DNA from: RYN-433 sp036558265
GTDB taxonomy: Bacteria > Planctomycetota > Phycisphaerae > Tepidisphaerales > Tepidisphaeraceae
Assembly: GCA_036558265.1 (NCBI GenBank)
Contig: DATBFY010000579.1
Span: 1-37,695 of the forward strand
Direction: 5' to 3'
Length of the DNA stretch: 37,695 nt
Shown here one piece after another: positions 1-7,595 of this stretch (position 1 is its first letter; the number at the start of each line of letters is the position of its first letter). A model generated the notes under the pieces. That model was not told the DNA's origin and ran no database searches. It saw only the letters and a list, made by a program, of their open reading frames with translations. A program made the position numbers and the translations under genes.

Positions 1-829
1 GGTCGGCGAGGAACGGCACACATCTCGCCACGTCCCGGCGGAACGCGTCAAGGCCGTGCCGCTGCCGTGCCGCAAAGGTCCCTTTACGGATCACGTAGGC
101 ACATTGCCAATACGCGTCGCGATTGATCAAAACCATGAACTGCCCCGCACTGACGTAGTACGTGCCAAAGGCGTCCGGCGGGTCATTGGAATTGCGGGTG
201 ACGCGAAACCAAAGCACGTCGATCGGCGCGCCCGAGTCGATGACCTCCAACCCCGCGCTCGTCCGTAAGGTTGATCTGCGGCCGTCAGCGCCGACGACCA
301 GTTTGGCCCGCACCTCAAGAGGAACTCCGGCCGCCCTGGCCTTCACGCCGACGACGCGATCGCCGTCGAAAAGCAGGCCCGTCACTTCTGTGTCCATGCG
401 CAGTCGAAATCCAGGGAACTTTCGCGCGCGGCTGGATAGGAAATCGAGAAAGTCCCATTGCGGCATCAAGGCGATGAATCCGCATCGGATGCGAAGACGC
501 GAGAAATCCGCCATGCGGATTACTTTCTCCCCGAAACGGGCGATGCCCTTCACCATTCTCTGATGCGGCAATTGGAGCAGTTCGTCGAGCACCCCGAGCT
601 CGTGCATAACCTCCAGGGTGGAGGGATGAATCGTGTCGCCGCGGAAGTCGCGGAAGAAGTCTTTGTGCTTCTCCAGCACCAGCACATCGACGCCCGCGCG
701 GGCCAGCAGAAATCCGAGCATTACGCCGGCGGGACCGGCGCCGACAATACAGCAGGTTGCATCAACGGTTTGCGTCTGCGATGTGTGTTGGGTCCCGGGC
801 GTCACAATCCCAAACCTCCTATCGGACAT
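1..829 (-). CDS. FAD-dependent monooxygenase/oxidoreductase, C-terminus cut by window edge
   Basis: The frame opens at an ATG (829-827) and stays open to base 1, so about 276 N-terminal residues are visible. An N-terminal Rossmann dinucleotide-binding loop GAGPAG lies at about residues 30-35 with an acidic residue (VLEK, E53) at the end of the second strand. It is followed by RGDTIHPSTLEVMHELG and a second FAD-contact motif VVGADGRRS near residue 178. This is the layout of class A flavoprotein monooxygenases (UbiH/MhpA/PHBH type), which hydroxylate or epoxidise an organic substrate with NAD(P)H and O2. The substrate cannot be named. The start lies 18 bases after the stop of the phospholipase C gene on the same strand, with a purine-rich GGAAGAG ahead of it, so the two are probably co-transcribed. 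The family call is firm, the reaction is not. Confidence 0.85.
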   Translation of the reverse strand, partial: MSDRRFGIVTPGTQHTSQTQTVDATCCIVGAGPAGVMLGFLLARAGVDVLVLEKHKDFFRDFRGDTIHPSTLEVMHELGVLDELLQLPHQRMVKGIARFGEKVIRMADFSRLRIRCGFIALMPQWDFLDFLSSRARKFPGFRLRMDTEVTGLLFDGDRVVGVKARAAGVPLEVRAKLVVGADGRRSTLRTSAGLEVIDSGAPIDVLWFRVTRNSNDPPDAFGTYYVSAGQFMVLINRDAYWQCAYVIRKGTFAARQRHGLDAFRRDVARCVPFLAD

Positions 830-847
830 TCGTTCGCGGGTCTCTTC

Positions 848-3394
848 CTACTCTTTGTGATCTGTCACCTCCACGCGCCCCATGGCCGGATCGCTCATGG
901 TCCATTCCCCTGTTTCAACCCGGCCCGCAAACCGCTGCCGATAGGCCGCCGCTCCTTCGATCGTGACGCTCAGGTCGTACCACTGGTGACTGCGCCCCGT
1001 GTCGATCGTCACGCTTGCACGTTCACCCGGCATTATTGACCTCTTCTGCGCGCCTCCCCCATATGATTGATCCGCAATTTCCGCCTGAATAGGACGCCGC
1101 AAATCATGATTGGCGATGATCAGGTCAAGATTGCCGTCCGCCCTGCCCGTCGCGCCGCCGCTCTGGCCGTACGATATGCCGACCGCCGCCCTCGGATCAT
1201 CGGCCCCGCCAGTAAACTCCCGGTAAAATCCGTTCGGCCCGTACACCTGCAGGTGATAGACGCGATTGGCGAAGTCAGCCAGCGCCCAGGAATCTTCGAT
1301 CTGATCTCCGGCCGAAACCGCGTAGTTGCGAATCGCAACCTCCCCCGCCGCGCCGCGCGCATAGACCGTGAACGGCGCGCCTGCCGATCGTTCGCCAAAT
1401 TGCTTGTTTCCCGCTGCAAATTCGATCGTAAAGCGGCTGCCATCCGCACTCTGCCCGCCATGCACGTACAGCTCATACGGCAATGCCGCCGATCGCCGCA
1501 CCCCCGGCTCCTGCTGTGACATCCGCGGCGAACCTTTCGGATCACGGGCAATAGCCTCAACTTCAGCGTCGCTCAGCGGCGTAAAGGTCGGCGGCAGCGG
1601 TTTGAACTTCGCCTGGTAAATCTGCTTCACGAACGGATCGCGCGCAAGATAAGCGGGCTGTTGTTCCGGTTTGTCCGATGGCAATTGAAAGGCGCTGGTC
1701 AGATCCCCGCAAATCGCCCGCCGCCACGAGCTGATGTTCGTCTCCATGATGGCCTTGCCGGTCTTCTTTGAAAGAAACGTCTCCAGAAACTGCAGTACCG
1801 ACGTGCTATCAAACACCTGCGAGCAGACGCACCCGCCGCGGCTCCAGGGCGAAGCGATCACCATCGGCACGCGGTAGCCCAGCCCGATCGGGCTCTCGCG
1901 CGGGCTCGAAAACTTCGTGCGCGCATCCTGTTCCAGCTCGATGTAGTCCAGGCTGGCGTCGATCTCTCTCGATGTAAATCCCGTTTCGCGTTTGCGCGGG
2001 TGGGGCGCGACAAATGGCGGAACATGATCGAAATACCCGTCATTCTCATCGTAAGTCAGGATGAAAATCGTCTTCTTCCAGATCTCCGGATTCTCCGTGA
2101 GAATCCGCAGCGTTTCCGAAACGTACCACGCGCCATACCAGGCCGACTCAGGATGATCGGAAAGCCGCTCGGGTGCGATCAGCCAGCTCACGGTCGGCAG
2201 CTTCCCATTCCTGACGTCCTCCCGGAACTGATGAAACACGTCTCCCCTGGGCACCTGCACCTGCCGCGTCGTCTGCCCGTCTTTGAAACTGATCTGAGCC
2301 AGTTCGCGATAGGACGCATCGCCCGAATTGCTGCAGAACGCTCTCTCGTGCAGGCTCTTCTCGCGCCGGGAGAGCTTCTCAAAGTCGTTCGCGTCCCAAC
2401 GGCTTCGTTCCGATTCGATCGACTTTTGCAATTTCAATAGATCGTTCAGGTGCTTCTTGCGCTTGTCGGCCTCCTCCTTGCCGAGTCCCGTTTCCGCCAA
2501 CGCCTTTCTGGCGGCGGCAATTCGATCGGGCAGCGTTTTCTCCTGCTGAAGAACCCATTGGCGGTGCAACGCGTGCGCTTCCACGTGAAACTGTGAAAAA
2601 TACTCGAATACGTTGCAGCCGAAATTCGACAGCCACGCGTCCGCCTCGCCCACGAGCCCCGAAGGCACCGTCACCTCGTTCTGATAAACCTTCCATGAAA
2701 TGCCATGATCCTCCAGCCGCTCGGGAAACGTCGTCCAGTTCATCGAGTTGCGCTTCTCGATCTGGTCATTGCGCACCAGCGCCGGCGACTCCACGCTCGG
2801 CTTGGCGCGCACCGTCCCCGTCCAGAAATAAAGGCGGTTCGGCATCGTCGGCGTGATCGACGAGCAGAAATGCTGGTCGCAGATCGTGAAGGCGTCCGCC
2901 AGCGCGTAGTAGAGTGGGATGTCTTCACGGGTGTAGTGCCCCAGCGTCAGGGGCATTTCCGCATAATCCTTCTGCCCCGAGCGCTTGGCGCGCAGCCAGT
3001 GATCGTGCCGCCCATGATTGCGCGCATCCACCTGGCTGCTCCACGTGTGCGGCAACGAGCCCATCCACGTCACCCGCGTATCCTTGATATTCAGCCGAAA
3101 CGGACAATAGCGCTTGCCCTTCGCGTCGCTCTGCACCCAGACCGGATCGCCGTTGGGCAGCGTGATCGCCCGCGGATCGTTGTACCCGCGCACGCCCCGC
3201 AGCGTTCCAAAAGCATGATCAAACGAACGATTCTCCTGCATGAGAATCACCACGTGCTCGGCGTCGAGGTAGGTGCTCCCCGCCACTGGTTCGATGCCCA
3301 TCGCTCGGCGAACCGGCCCCACCAGCGCCCCCCAAAAGCCCGCGCTTCCCGACAACAGCGCCGCATTCTTAAGGAATTGCCGTCTGGTCTGCAT
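848..3394 (-). CDS. Phosphocholine-specific phospholipase C-type phosphoesterase, Tat-exported
   Basis: About 848 residues. The frame is open further upstream, but ATG 3394 is chosen because it starts MQTRRQFLKNAALLSG, a twin-arginine signal (TRRQFLK), with a GGAG ahead of it. The phosphoesterase domain (PF04185 type) begins with HVVILMQENRSFDHAFG (about 47-63), containing the metal-binding E-N-R-S-F-D-H box. It continues to LTYDENDGYFDHVPP (about 446-460), the conserved second catalytic box. The C-terminal third resembles the paired beta domains (DUF756 type) seen in TIGR03396 phospholipases, which cleave phosphatidylcholine or sphingomyelin outside the cytoplasmic membrane. A charged helical segment (about 275-365, rich in K, E, R and L) interrupts the catalytic domain. 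Phosphate scavenging is a reasonable role but is inference. The FAD monooxygenase follows 18 bases downstream. Confidence 0.9.
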   Translation of the reverse strand: MQTRRQFLKNAALLSGSAGFWGALVGPVRRAMGIEPVAGSTYLDAEHVVILMQENRSFDHAFGTLRGVRGYNDPRAITLPNGDPVWVQSDAKGKRYCPFRLNIKDTRVTWMGSLPHTWSSQVDARNHGRHDHWLRAKRSGQKDYAEMPLTLGHYTREDIPLYYALADAFTICDQHFCSSITPTMPNRLYFWTGTVRAKPSVESPALVRNDQIEKRNSMNWTTFPERLEDHGISWKVYQNEVTVPSGLVGEADAWLSNFGCNVFEYFSQFHVEAHALHRQWVLQQEKTLPDRIAAARKALAETGLGKEEADKRKKHLNDLLKLQKSIESERSRWDANDFEKLSRREKSLHERAFCSNSGDASYRELAQISFKDGQTTRQVQVPRGDVFHQFREDVRNGKLPTVSWLIAPERLSDHPESAWYGAWYVSETLRILTENPEIWKKTIFILTYDENDGYFDHVPPFVAPHPRKRETGFTSREIDASLDYIELEQDARTKFSSPRESPIGLGYRVPMVIASPWSRGGCVCSQVFDSTSVLQFLETFLSKKTGKAIMETNISSWRRAICGDLTSAFQLPSDKPEQQPAYLARDPFVKQIYQAKFKPLPPTFTPLSDAEVEAIARDPKGSPRMSQQEPGVRRSAALPYELYVHGGQSADGSRFTIEFAAGNKQFGERSAGAPFTVYARGAAGEVAIRNYAVSAGDQIEDSWALADFANRVYHLQVYGPNGFYREFTGGADDPRAAVGISYGQSGGATGRADGNLDLIIANHDLRRPIQAEIADQSYGGGAQKRSIMPGERASVTIDTGRSHQWYDLSVTIEGAAAYRQRFAGRVETGEWTMSDPAMGRVEVTDHKE

Positions 3395-3494
3395 TGCACT
3401 CCGTTCTTTCAGCGGACGGAACCAGAACGATAACCGGCAGACTTCCATCGTCAAAACGATGCGCCAGCGGCGCGCCCGCACGTACGTGCCGGGT

Positions 3495-4073
3495 TCAGTT
3501 AAAGCGACACTCCTTTTGCAGCGCCTTGCGAAGTCGCTTCAGATATTCCTTCTCATCGATTTCGACGCACCCGAACCGCCTCAGATGCTCTGTACACGTC
3601 TGGGCGTCGAGCAGCTCATAGCCCCGCTGGTTCAACCGTTCGACCAGCGCCGCCAGCGCCACCTTGCTGGCGTCGCGCTGGCGGTGGAACATGCTCTCAC
3701 CGAAGAACGCCGCGCCCAGGCTCACTCCGTACAGGCCCCCTGCCAGTTCGCCGTCGCGCCACGCCTCCACGCTGTATGCGTATCCCAGCTTGTGCAACGC
3801 GACGTAGGCCCGGATCAGCTCCTCGCCGATCCACGTGTGCTCGCGCCGCTGGGCCATGCAGGCGCGCATGACCGCCTCGAAGTCATGGTCGATGCGGATC
3901 TCGAATATCTTCTGGCGAATGGTCTGCTGCAGGGTCTGTGGGACGTGGAACGAATCGAGCGGGAAGACGCCGCGCGGGTTGGCCGTGTACCACCGGATCC
4001 GCCCGTCGCGGTCGGTCATCGGGAATGCCCCCTGGGCGTAGGCGCTGAGCAAGGTCTCCGGATCGAGCCGCAT
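3495..4073 (-). CDS. aat: Leucyl/phenylalanyl-tRNA--protein transferase
   Basis: 192 residues, slightly shorter than the E. coli enzyme because it starts directly at the conserved core. The enzyme moves Leu or Phe from charged tRNA to proteins with N-terminal Arg or Lys, marking them for ClpS/ClpAP (N-end rule), in the cytosol. Visible family motifs are YAQGAFPM (12-19), WYTANPRGVFPLD (28-40), HTWIGEEL (79-86), the long active-site stretch GGLYGVSLGAAFFGESMF (112-129) followed by RDASKVAL, and LLDAQTCTEHLRRFG near the C-terminus. No other family shares this combination. It stands alone: the upstream gene ends 47 bases away behind a GC hairpin, and the phospholipase start lies about 100 bases downstream. 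Confidence 0.95.
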   Translation of the reverse strand: MRLDPETLLSAYAQGAFPMTDRDGRIRWYTANPRGVFPLDSFHVPQTLQQTIRQKIFEIRIDHDFEAVMRACMAQRREHTWIGEELIRAYVALHKLGYAYSVEAWRDGELAGGLYGVSLGAAFFGESMFHRQRDASKVALAALVERLNQRGYELLDAQTCTEHLRRFGCVEIDEKEYLKRLRKALQKECRFN

Positions 4074-4100
4074 CGCGGCGGCGATTCTAACGTCTCAACC

Positions 4101-4117
4101 GGGCGCCGGGTGCGCCC
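4101..4117 (-). terminator. GC hairpin after the 4121-4867 gene, possible terminator
   Basis: A perfect 6-bp stem (GGGCGC at 4101-4106, GCGCCC at 4112-4117) with a 5-base loop lies four bases beyond the stop codon of the upstream minus-strand gene and before aat. No U-tract follows, so intrinsic termination would be weak. It could also be an mRNA 3'-end stabiliser. Confidence 0.35.
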
Positions 4118-4120
4118 ACG

Positions 4121-4867
4121 CTACTTCTGCGGAACTGCCGTCCCGCTCTGAAAAGCCTTGAGCTGATCGGGCGTCAGGACCGCCTTGACCTCCGCGACGC
4201 GCTTGGCGTCAAAGGCCTTGGTCGGCTCGGCGGCCTTGGTGGCGACCTCCGCCAGCCCCGCCACCAGTGCCTTCTCCGCCTGGGCGCGGTTCGCCGCCGC
4301 CGCCTTGCGCCAGGCGTCGAACAACTGGCTCAGCCGCGCGCGCTCGGCCGCGTCGATCACCATCCCGCGGAAATCCGCCACCTTCTTGAGCTTGGCCACC
4401 TGCTCGTCACTGACCTGGAGCTGCCCGCGCAGGGCGGTGTCGGTCAGGAGACGCCGGCGCAACAACAGCATCTGCTGCTGCTCGTCGGTCAGTTCCTGCT
4501 TGACGTAGGACGGGTTGACGTCAAGTTCCCCCTTGCGGTCGAGCGAGACGTACATCGTCGCCTTGCCCGAGCGGACGATCCAGGCGTTACCCCGGTTCCC
4601 CGAGGCGCGCACGCCGTCCACCGGGCCGGACATCATGTCGTCCAGCGCCCGTCCGGCCCCGCCTGCCCTGAAGCCCGCCAGCGGGCCCTTGTAATTCCGC
4701 GCCGCCGCCGCCTGGGCGTGGTCGAGCGGGACGTCCACCACCTGGCTGCCGTGGTCCTTCATGTACCAGCGAATCAACCATGCCCCGCCTCCGATGCACA
4801 GGAGCATGACCAGGGCGGTCAGCCAGATCGGGATATCGCGGGTCTTGGATTCCTGAGTTTCGATCAT
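4121..4867 (-). CDS. Membrane-anchored protein of unknown function
   Basis: 248 residues from ATG 4867, chosen because a GGAGG box sits 8 bases upstream and the next segment is a plausible anchor. The longer open frame upstream crosses the Rrf2 gene and is not coding. After a short cytoplasmic tail, residues about 14-33 (IWLTALVMLLCIGGGAWLI) form one transmembrane helix. The rest should be extracytoplasmic. The C-terminal half is helical and charged, with a Q-rich stretch (TDEQQQMLLLRRRLL) and a closing LTPDQLKAFQ that recalls the LTxxQ motif of Spy/CpxP-like periplasmic proteins. That resemblance is weak and I do not assign the family. It lies 118 bases downstream of the Rrf2 regulator on the same strand and could be its target, but nothing proves this. 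Confidence 0.75.
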   Translation of the reverse strand: MIETQESKTRDIPIWLTALVMLLCIGGGAWLIRWYMKDHGSQVVDVPLDHAQAAAARNYKGPLAGFRAGGAGRALDDMMSGPVDGVRASGNRGNAWIVRSGKATMYVSLDRKGELDVNPSYVKQELTDEQQQMLLLRRRLLTDTALRGQLQVSDEQVAKLKKVADFRGMVIDAAERARLSQLFDAWRKAAAANRAQAEKALVAGLAEVATKAAEPTKAFDAKRVAEVKAVLTPDQLKAFQSGTAVPQK

Positions 4868-4985
4868 CGTCGCATTCCTCCGCGCACGACACGCGCACCT
4901 GACCAATCGGACGTGTCGTCGCACCACTAGATAACGTAGTGGCGGGGAGGTTGTTGCAGGAAACGGGTCGAGCCCGGCGCGCGCG

Positions 4986-5465
4986 TCACCCGCGCTTCTC
5001 GCGCGATGCCAGCAATTCACCGTAATTCGGCTGCGCGTCGGCCCCCTCGACCTGCTCCGCCTTGCGGCGGAAGTCGGCGATGTCCTGAAGCGTGGTCTCC
5101 CGCAGCGCACCCAGGTATTGCCCGGAGATCGCCTTCCAGGTGTGGTGCAGCGGGCAAGCCACCTCGTCATTGCACAACCGCTGTCCCAGGACGCAGCCCT
5201 TGAATTTCTCGATCCGCTCGAGGGGGTCGATGATGTCCATCAGGGTGATCTTGGAGAGCTTTCGGGCCACCTTGAAGCCCCCGCCGAACCCCTTCTGACT
5301 CTCCAGCACCCCCGCCCGCGCCAGTTGCTGGAGGATCTTGGCGAGGTAGTTGGGGGGCACGTCGGTGGCGGCGGCAATCTCCTTCACCCCGCTGTACGCA
5401 TTCTCCCCCTTGCGCGCCAGGTAAACCATCGCGCGCAGCGCGTACTCTCCGGTCTGGGTCAGCAT
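4986..5465 (-). CDS. Rrf2-family regulator with IscR-like cluster-ligand pattern
   Basis: 159 residues starting at ATG 5465 with AGGAG about 8 bases upstream. The N-terminal winged helix-turn-helix is typical of Rrf2 proteins: LTQTGEYALRAMVYLA (2-17), then KEIAAATDVPPNYLAKILQQL (28-48) and a KGFGGGF wing (58-64). Three cysteines follow at C91, C98 and C104, with His at 107. E. coli IscR binds its [2Fe-2S] cluster through C92, C98, C104 and H107, so three of the four numbers coincide. NsrR-type [4Fe-4S] binding uses only the three cysteines and is the main alternative. An Fe-S or nitrosative-stress sensor is likely. No isc or suf genes are in the window, so the regulon is unknown. An inverted repeat upstream may be an autoregulatory operator. 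Confidence 0.92.
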   Translation of the reverse strand: MLTQTGEYALRAMVYLARKGENAYSGVKEIAAATDVPPNYLAKILQQLARAGVLESQKGFGGGFKVARKLSKITLMDIIDPLERIEKFKGCVLGQRLCNDEVACPLHHTWKAISGQYLGALRETTLQDIADFRRKAEQVEGADAQPNYGELLASREKRG

Positions 5466-5510
5466 GTATGAACTCCTGCCAAGGCCACGGACGGGGCGAT
5501 TCGGATCTCT

Positions 5511-5534
5511 TTATCTTATTCCAATATCGGATAA
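5511..5534 (-). promoter_or_regulatory. Inverted repeat upstream of the Rrf2 gene, possible operator/promoter
   Basis: TTATC at 5511-5515 and GATAA at 5530-5534 form an inverted repeat with a 14-base spacer that itself contains the near-central TATT-GG-AATA palindrome (read on the minus strand). The region is AT-rich against a GC-rich background and lies about 45-70 bases before the Rrf2 start. On the minus strand TAAGAT could serve as a -10 box. Autoregulation is common in the Rrf2 family, so this is the natural place for an operator. Binding is inferred only. Confidence 0.4.
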
Positions 5535-5562
5535 GTGAAAACCCCTAACCAGCGCGAAAAGC

Positions 5563-5590
5563 CGCGGGCGACGATAAATCGTCGCCCGCG
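5563..5590 (-). terminator. Strong hairpin terminator after the prepilin-like gene
   Basis: A 13-bp stem (5563-5575 with 5578-5590) closes on an AA centre, giving an effective loop of 4-6 bases. On the minus strand it is followed by GGCTTTTCGC. It sits about 35 bases past the stop of the prepilin-like gene and before the Rrf2 promoter, as expected for an intrinsic terminator. The T-run is short (four T). Confidence 0.65.
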
Positions 5591-5623
5591 CGTGCGAATT
5601 CCAAGATTTTGCGCCGGTACCGC

Positions 5624-6403
5624 TCAGTTTGCTGAGGCAGTCGTGGTCGCGTCGCCAATCGGGTCCCACGAATCGAGGGAGTCTTTGATGGCTTTGGGCG
5701 GCAGGATATCCACGTGGCCGTCGAGATACAGGTAATTCGAGCCCAGTTTTAGTCCATGGCGATAGGGCTCAACTACCCGATCAAACTCGGAATCCGGATC
5801 GGCTTCCATGTAATAGTCGGGCTCGCTGCTGCGCTTTTCGCCCATGAGCACGACCTCGGAATCGCTGTGGGTCACCCCGTCCTTGTCGCGGACGCGCCCG
5901 CCCAGCTTAACGCTTTTATCCACGCTGACCGCGAGATATTTGTTGAGGATGTACGTGTGATCCTCGCGGGGGTCGGGGTCAGACGGGCACTTAAGCACGT
6001 CCGGGTTGGTGACCTTCACCTGCTGGATCGGCGTCATCTTGTCATACGTGCCGTTGGTGTATTCATCGCTGATGTTGTATGCCGGCACCGGCCAGCGCTT
6101 GGCGCGACCCAGGTCCGGCTGAGACGGTTCGTAGCCCAGCGTCTGCCACTCACGCTTGCCGGTCTTGGGATTGATGTACTCCTGACCGATGGGGAAGAGC
6201 ACGCCCCGGAACTGTTCGCTGTAGACGCGCAGCACGAGGCCGACATCGCGCATCTGCGCCTTGCACTTGAGGCTCAGCGCCTGGGCACGCGCCCGGGTCA
6301 GCGCCGGGAGCAGCATGGCGATGAGGAGGGCGATGATGCCGATAACCACCAGCAACTCGACCAGAGTGAACGCGGTTCGGTTCCTTCCACTTTTCAATTT
6401 CAT
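5624..6403 (-). CDS. Prepilin-like (type II secretion pseudopilin-type) protein with H-x-DG motif
   Basis: 259 residues from ATG 6403, chosen because it places a short basic leader directly before the prepilin signal. The upstream extension lacks sense. The leader MKLKSGRNRTA is followed by FTLVELLVVIGIIALLIAMLLPAL, the type IV prepilin/pseudopilin N-terminus with Glu at +5. Ala instead of the usual Gly stands before the cleavage point. Near the C-terminus YRHGLKLGSNYLYLDGHVDIL matches the H-X9-DG signature of the DUF1559-like proteins abundant in planctomycetes, though 11 residues instead of 9 separate His and DG. Planctomycete genomes carry many such proteins, mostly as single genes of unknown role, and this one is isolated between a terminator and a divergent promoter region. 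Processing by a prepilin peptidase and an envelope location are inferred. Confidence 0.88.
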   Translation of the reverse strand: MKLKSGRNRTAFTLVELLVVIGIIALLIAMLLPALTRARAQALSLKCKAQMRDVGLVLRVYSEQFRGVLFPIGQEYINPKTGKREWQTLGYEPSQPDLGRAKRWPVPAYNISDEYTNGTYDKMTPIQQVKVTNPDVLKCPSDPDPREDHTYILNKYLAVSVDKSVKLGGRVRDKDGVTHSDSEVVLMGEKRSSEPDYYMEADPDSEFDRVVEPYRHGLKLGSNYLYLDGHVDILPPKAIKDSLDSWDPIGDATTTASAN

Positions 6404-6555
6404 GTCACACCTATCCGTGAACGTGAAGCGTTGACGGTTATTACTGTTACTCTGATCGGACCGTTGCCACCCCCCCAATCAATAGACGCAGCCAAACGAT
6501 TGTGACTCACCTTGGCAAATAATGTTTCGATTTGTGAGAGATTTCACGGCCATGC

Positions 6556-6585
6556 TTGACAGATTGCGGCAACGAATCGCAGAAT
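6556..6585 (+). promoter_or_regulatory. Candidate sigma70-type promoter for the 6671-7555 gene
   Basis: A perfect -35 box TTGACA (6556-6561) is followed 18 bases later by CAGAAT (6580-6585, four of six matches to TATAAT), about 85 bases before the start codon. It lies in the 267-base divergent spacer between the prepilin-like gene and the zinc-ribbon gene. The -35 match is good, the -10 only moderate. Confidence 0.4.
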
Positions 6586-6670
6586 TGATGTTGCAGGGCG
6601 TTAACTTAGGTAATTTAGGGCTGAAACTTCCTAACCGCTGGGGCGCCGTCTCCCCAGGGGAACGTCAGTG

Positions 6671-7555
6671 ATGATCCGGTTTTTGTGTGGCACGTGCGGT
6701 AGACCCCTGCGCGCTCCAGACGGCATGGCTGGGAAGCGGGGTCGATGCGCGCGATGCGGGGCAGTCAACGGGGTCCCGCAGCCGCAACCCGTCCCGCTTC
6801 ATGAGCCGGACCCCGAACCGGAACTTGAGCCCCAACCCGAGCCCGCCCCCGAGCCTGAACCCGCAGTGGTGCCCGCCGCCTTGGCAACCCACACCGAGCC
6901 GGAGCCCGAGCCCGAATCAGAGCCCGAGCCGAACGCCGAGCCCGAGCCACAGCCGCAAGCCGAGCGCGAGCCAGAACCGGACCCGGAAGCCGAGCCTGAC
7001 CATGTGAGCGAGGTCGATCGCGACACCGGACCGGAGTTCAACCCTGAACCCGAGCGCGAGGCGGAGCCGCAACCCGCCGTCCCGTCCGAGTCCGTCGAGC
7101 CCACGCCCCGCATCCTGACGGTGGACGTGAAGCGCCACGCCAGCCCGCCCGAGTCCCCGTTTCGCAGCACGGCCGACGTCGCCGTTGCCCAGGCGACGAT
7201 CGAGGACGCCGTGCCGGTGCCCCAGGCCCATTTCCTGGGATCCTCCGACGCGTTGTACGAGATGGTCGGTCACCGGCCTGGTGACTTTTTCGCCCAGGTC
7301 GCGCCCCGGCTGGGCTTGGAGGCGGACCCGTACCTCGCGGATCGACCCAGCCCCGCCGCGGCCGCCGAAGCCGCGCCCCGTCGGCGCGAGCAGTTGAATG
7401 ACCGCGTGGTGGAGAAGATGACCGCGCGATACTCGGCGGTCTACGACCCGCGCCGGCGCGACCGGCACCTGACGCAGGCGGTCATCGCGGCCCTGGTCGT
7501 CGGCGCGGTGGTTGGATTCGGCCTGGGCCTGGTCGCGTCGAAGTGGCTGCTCTGA
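6671..7555 (+). CDS. Zinc-ribbon / (Glu-Pro)-repeat / C-terminal TM protein, unknown function
   Basis: 294 residues from ATG 6671. A GTG directly before it (6668) is an equally possible start, with GGGGAA about 9 bases upstream. The N-terminus holds a four-cysteine zinc ribbon (C6xxC9, C26xxC29). Residues about 43-140 are an extended low-complexity linker of Glu-Pro dipeptides (EPEPEPE with Q, A, N and D substitutions), which should form a stiff, strongly acidic rod. A mixed region follows, then one hydrophobic helix at the very C-terminus (QAVIAALVVGAVVGFGLGLVASKWLL), so the protein is probably tail-anchored with the zinc ribbon in the cytoplasm. No family is recognised. The minus-strand gene at 10226-11737 has a related architecture (zinc ribbons, disordered linker, one TM helix). 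Confidence 0.8.
   Translation: MIRFLCGTCGRPLRAPDGMAGKRGRCARCGAVNGVPQPQPVPLHEPDPEPELEPQPEPAPEPEPAVVPAALATHTEPEPEPESEPEPNAEPEPQPQAEREPEPDPEAEPDHVSEVDRDTGPEFNPEPEREAEPQPAVPSESVEPTPRILTVDVKRHASPPESPFRSTADVAVAQATIEDAVPVPQAHFLGSSDALYEMVGHRPGDFFAQVAPRLGLEADPYLADRPSPAAAAEAAPRRREQLNDRVVEKMTARYSAVYDPRRRDRHLTQAVIAALVVGAVVGFGLGLVASKWLL
6803..7076 (+). repeat. Degenerate hexanucleotide repeat encoding (Glu-Pro)n
   Basis: The stretch is built from imperfect GAGCCC/GAACCC units, interrupted by a short non-repeat segment (about 6868-6894). It encodes the Glu-Pro linker of the 6671-7555 gene. Third positions vary (GAG/GAA, CCC/CCG), so the repeat is old or selected at protein level rather than a fresh expansion. 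Confidence 0.8.
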
Positions 7556-7595
7556 CGTCGCGCGCGCGTTGTCGGACGCATGGGGATGCTCTACC

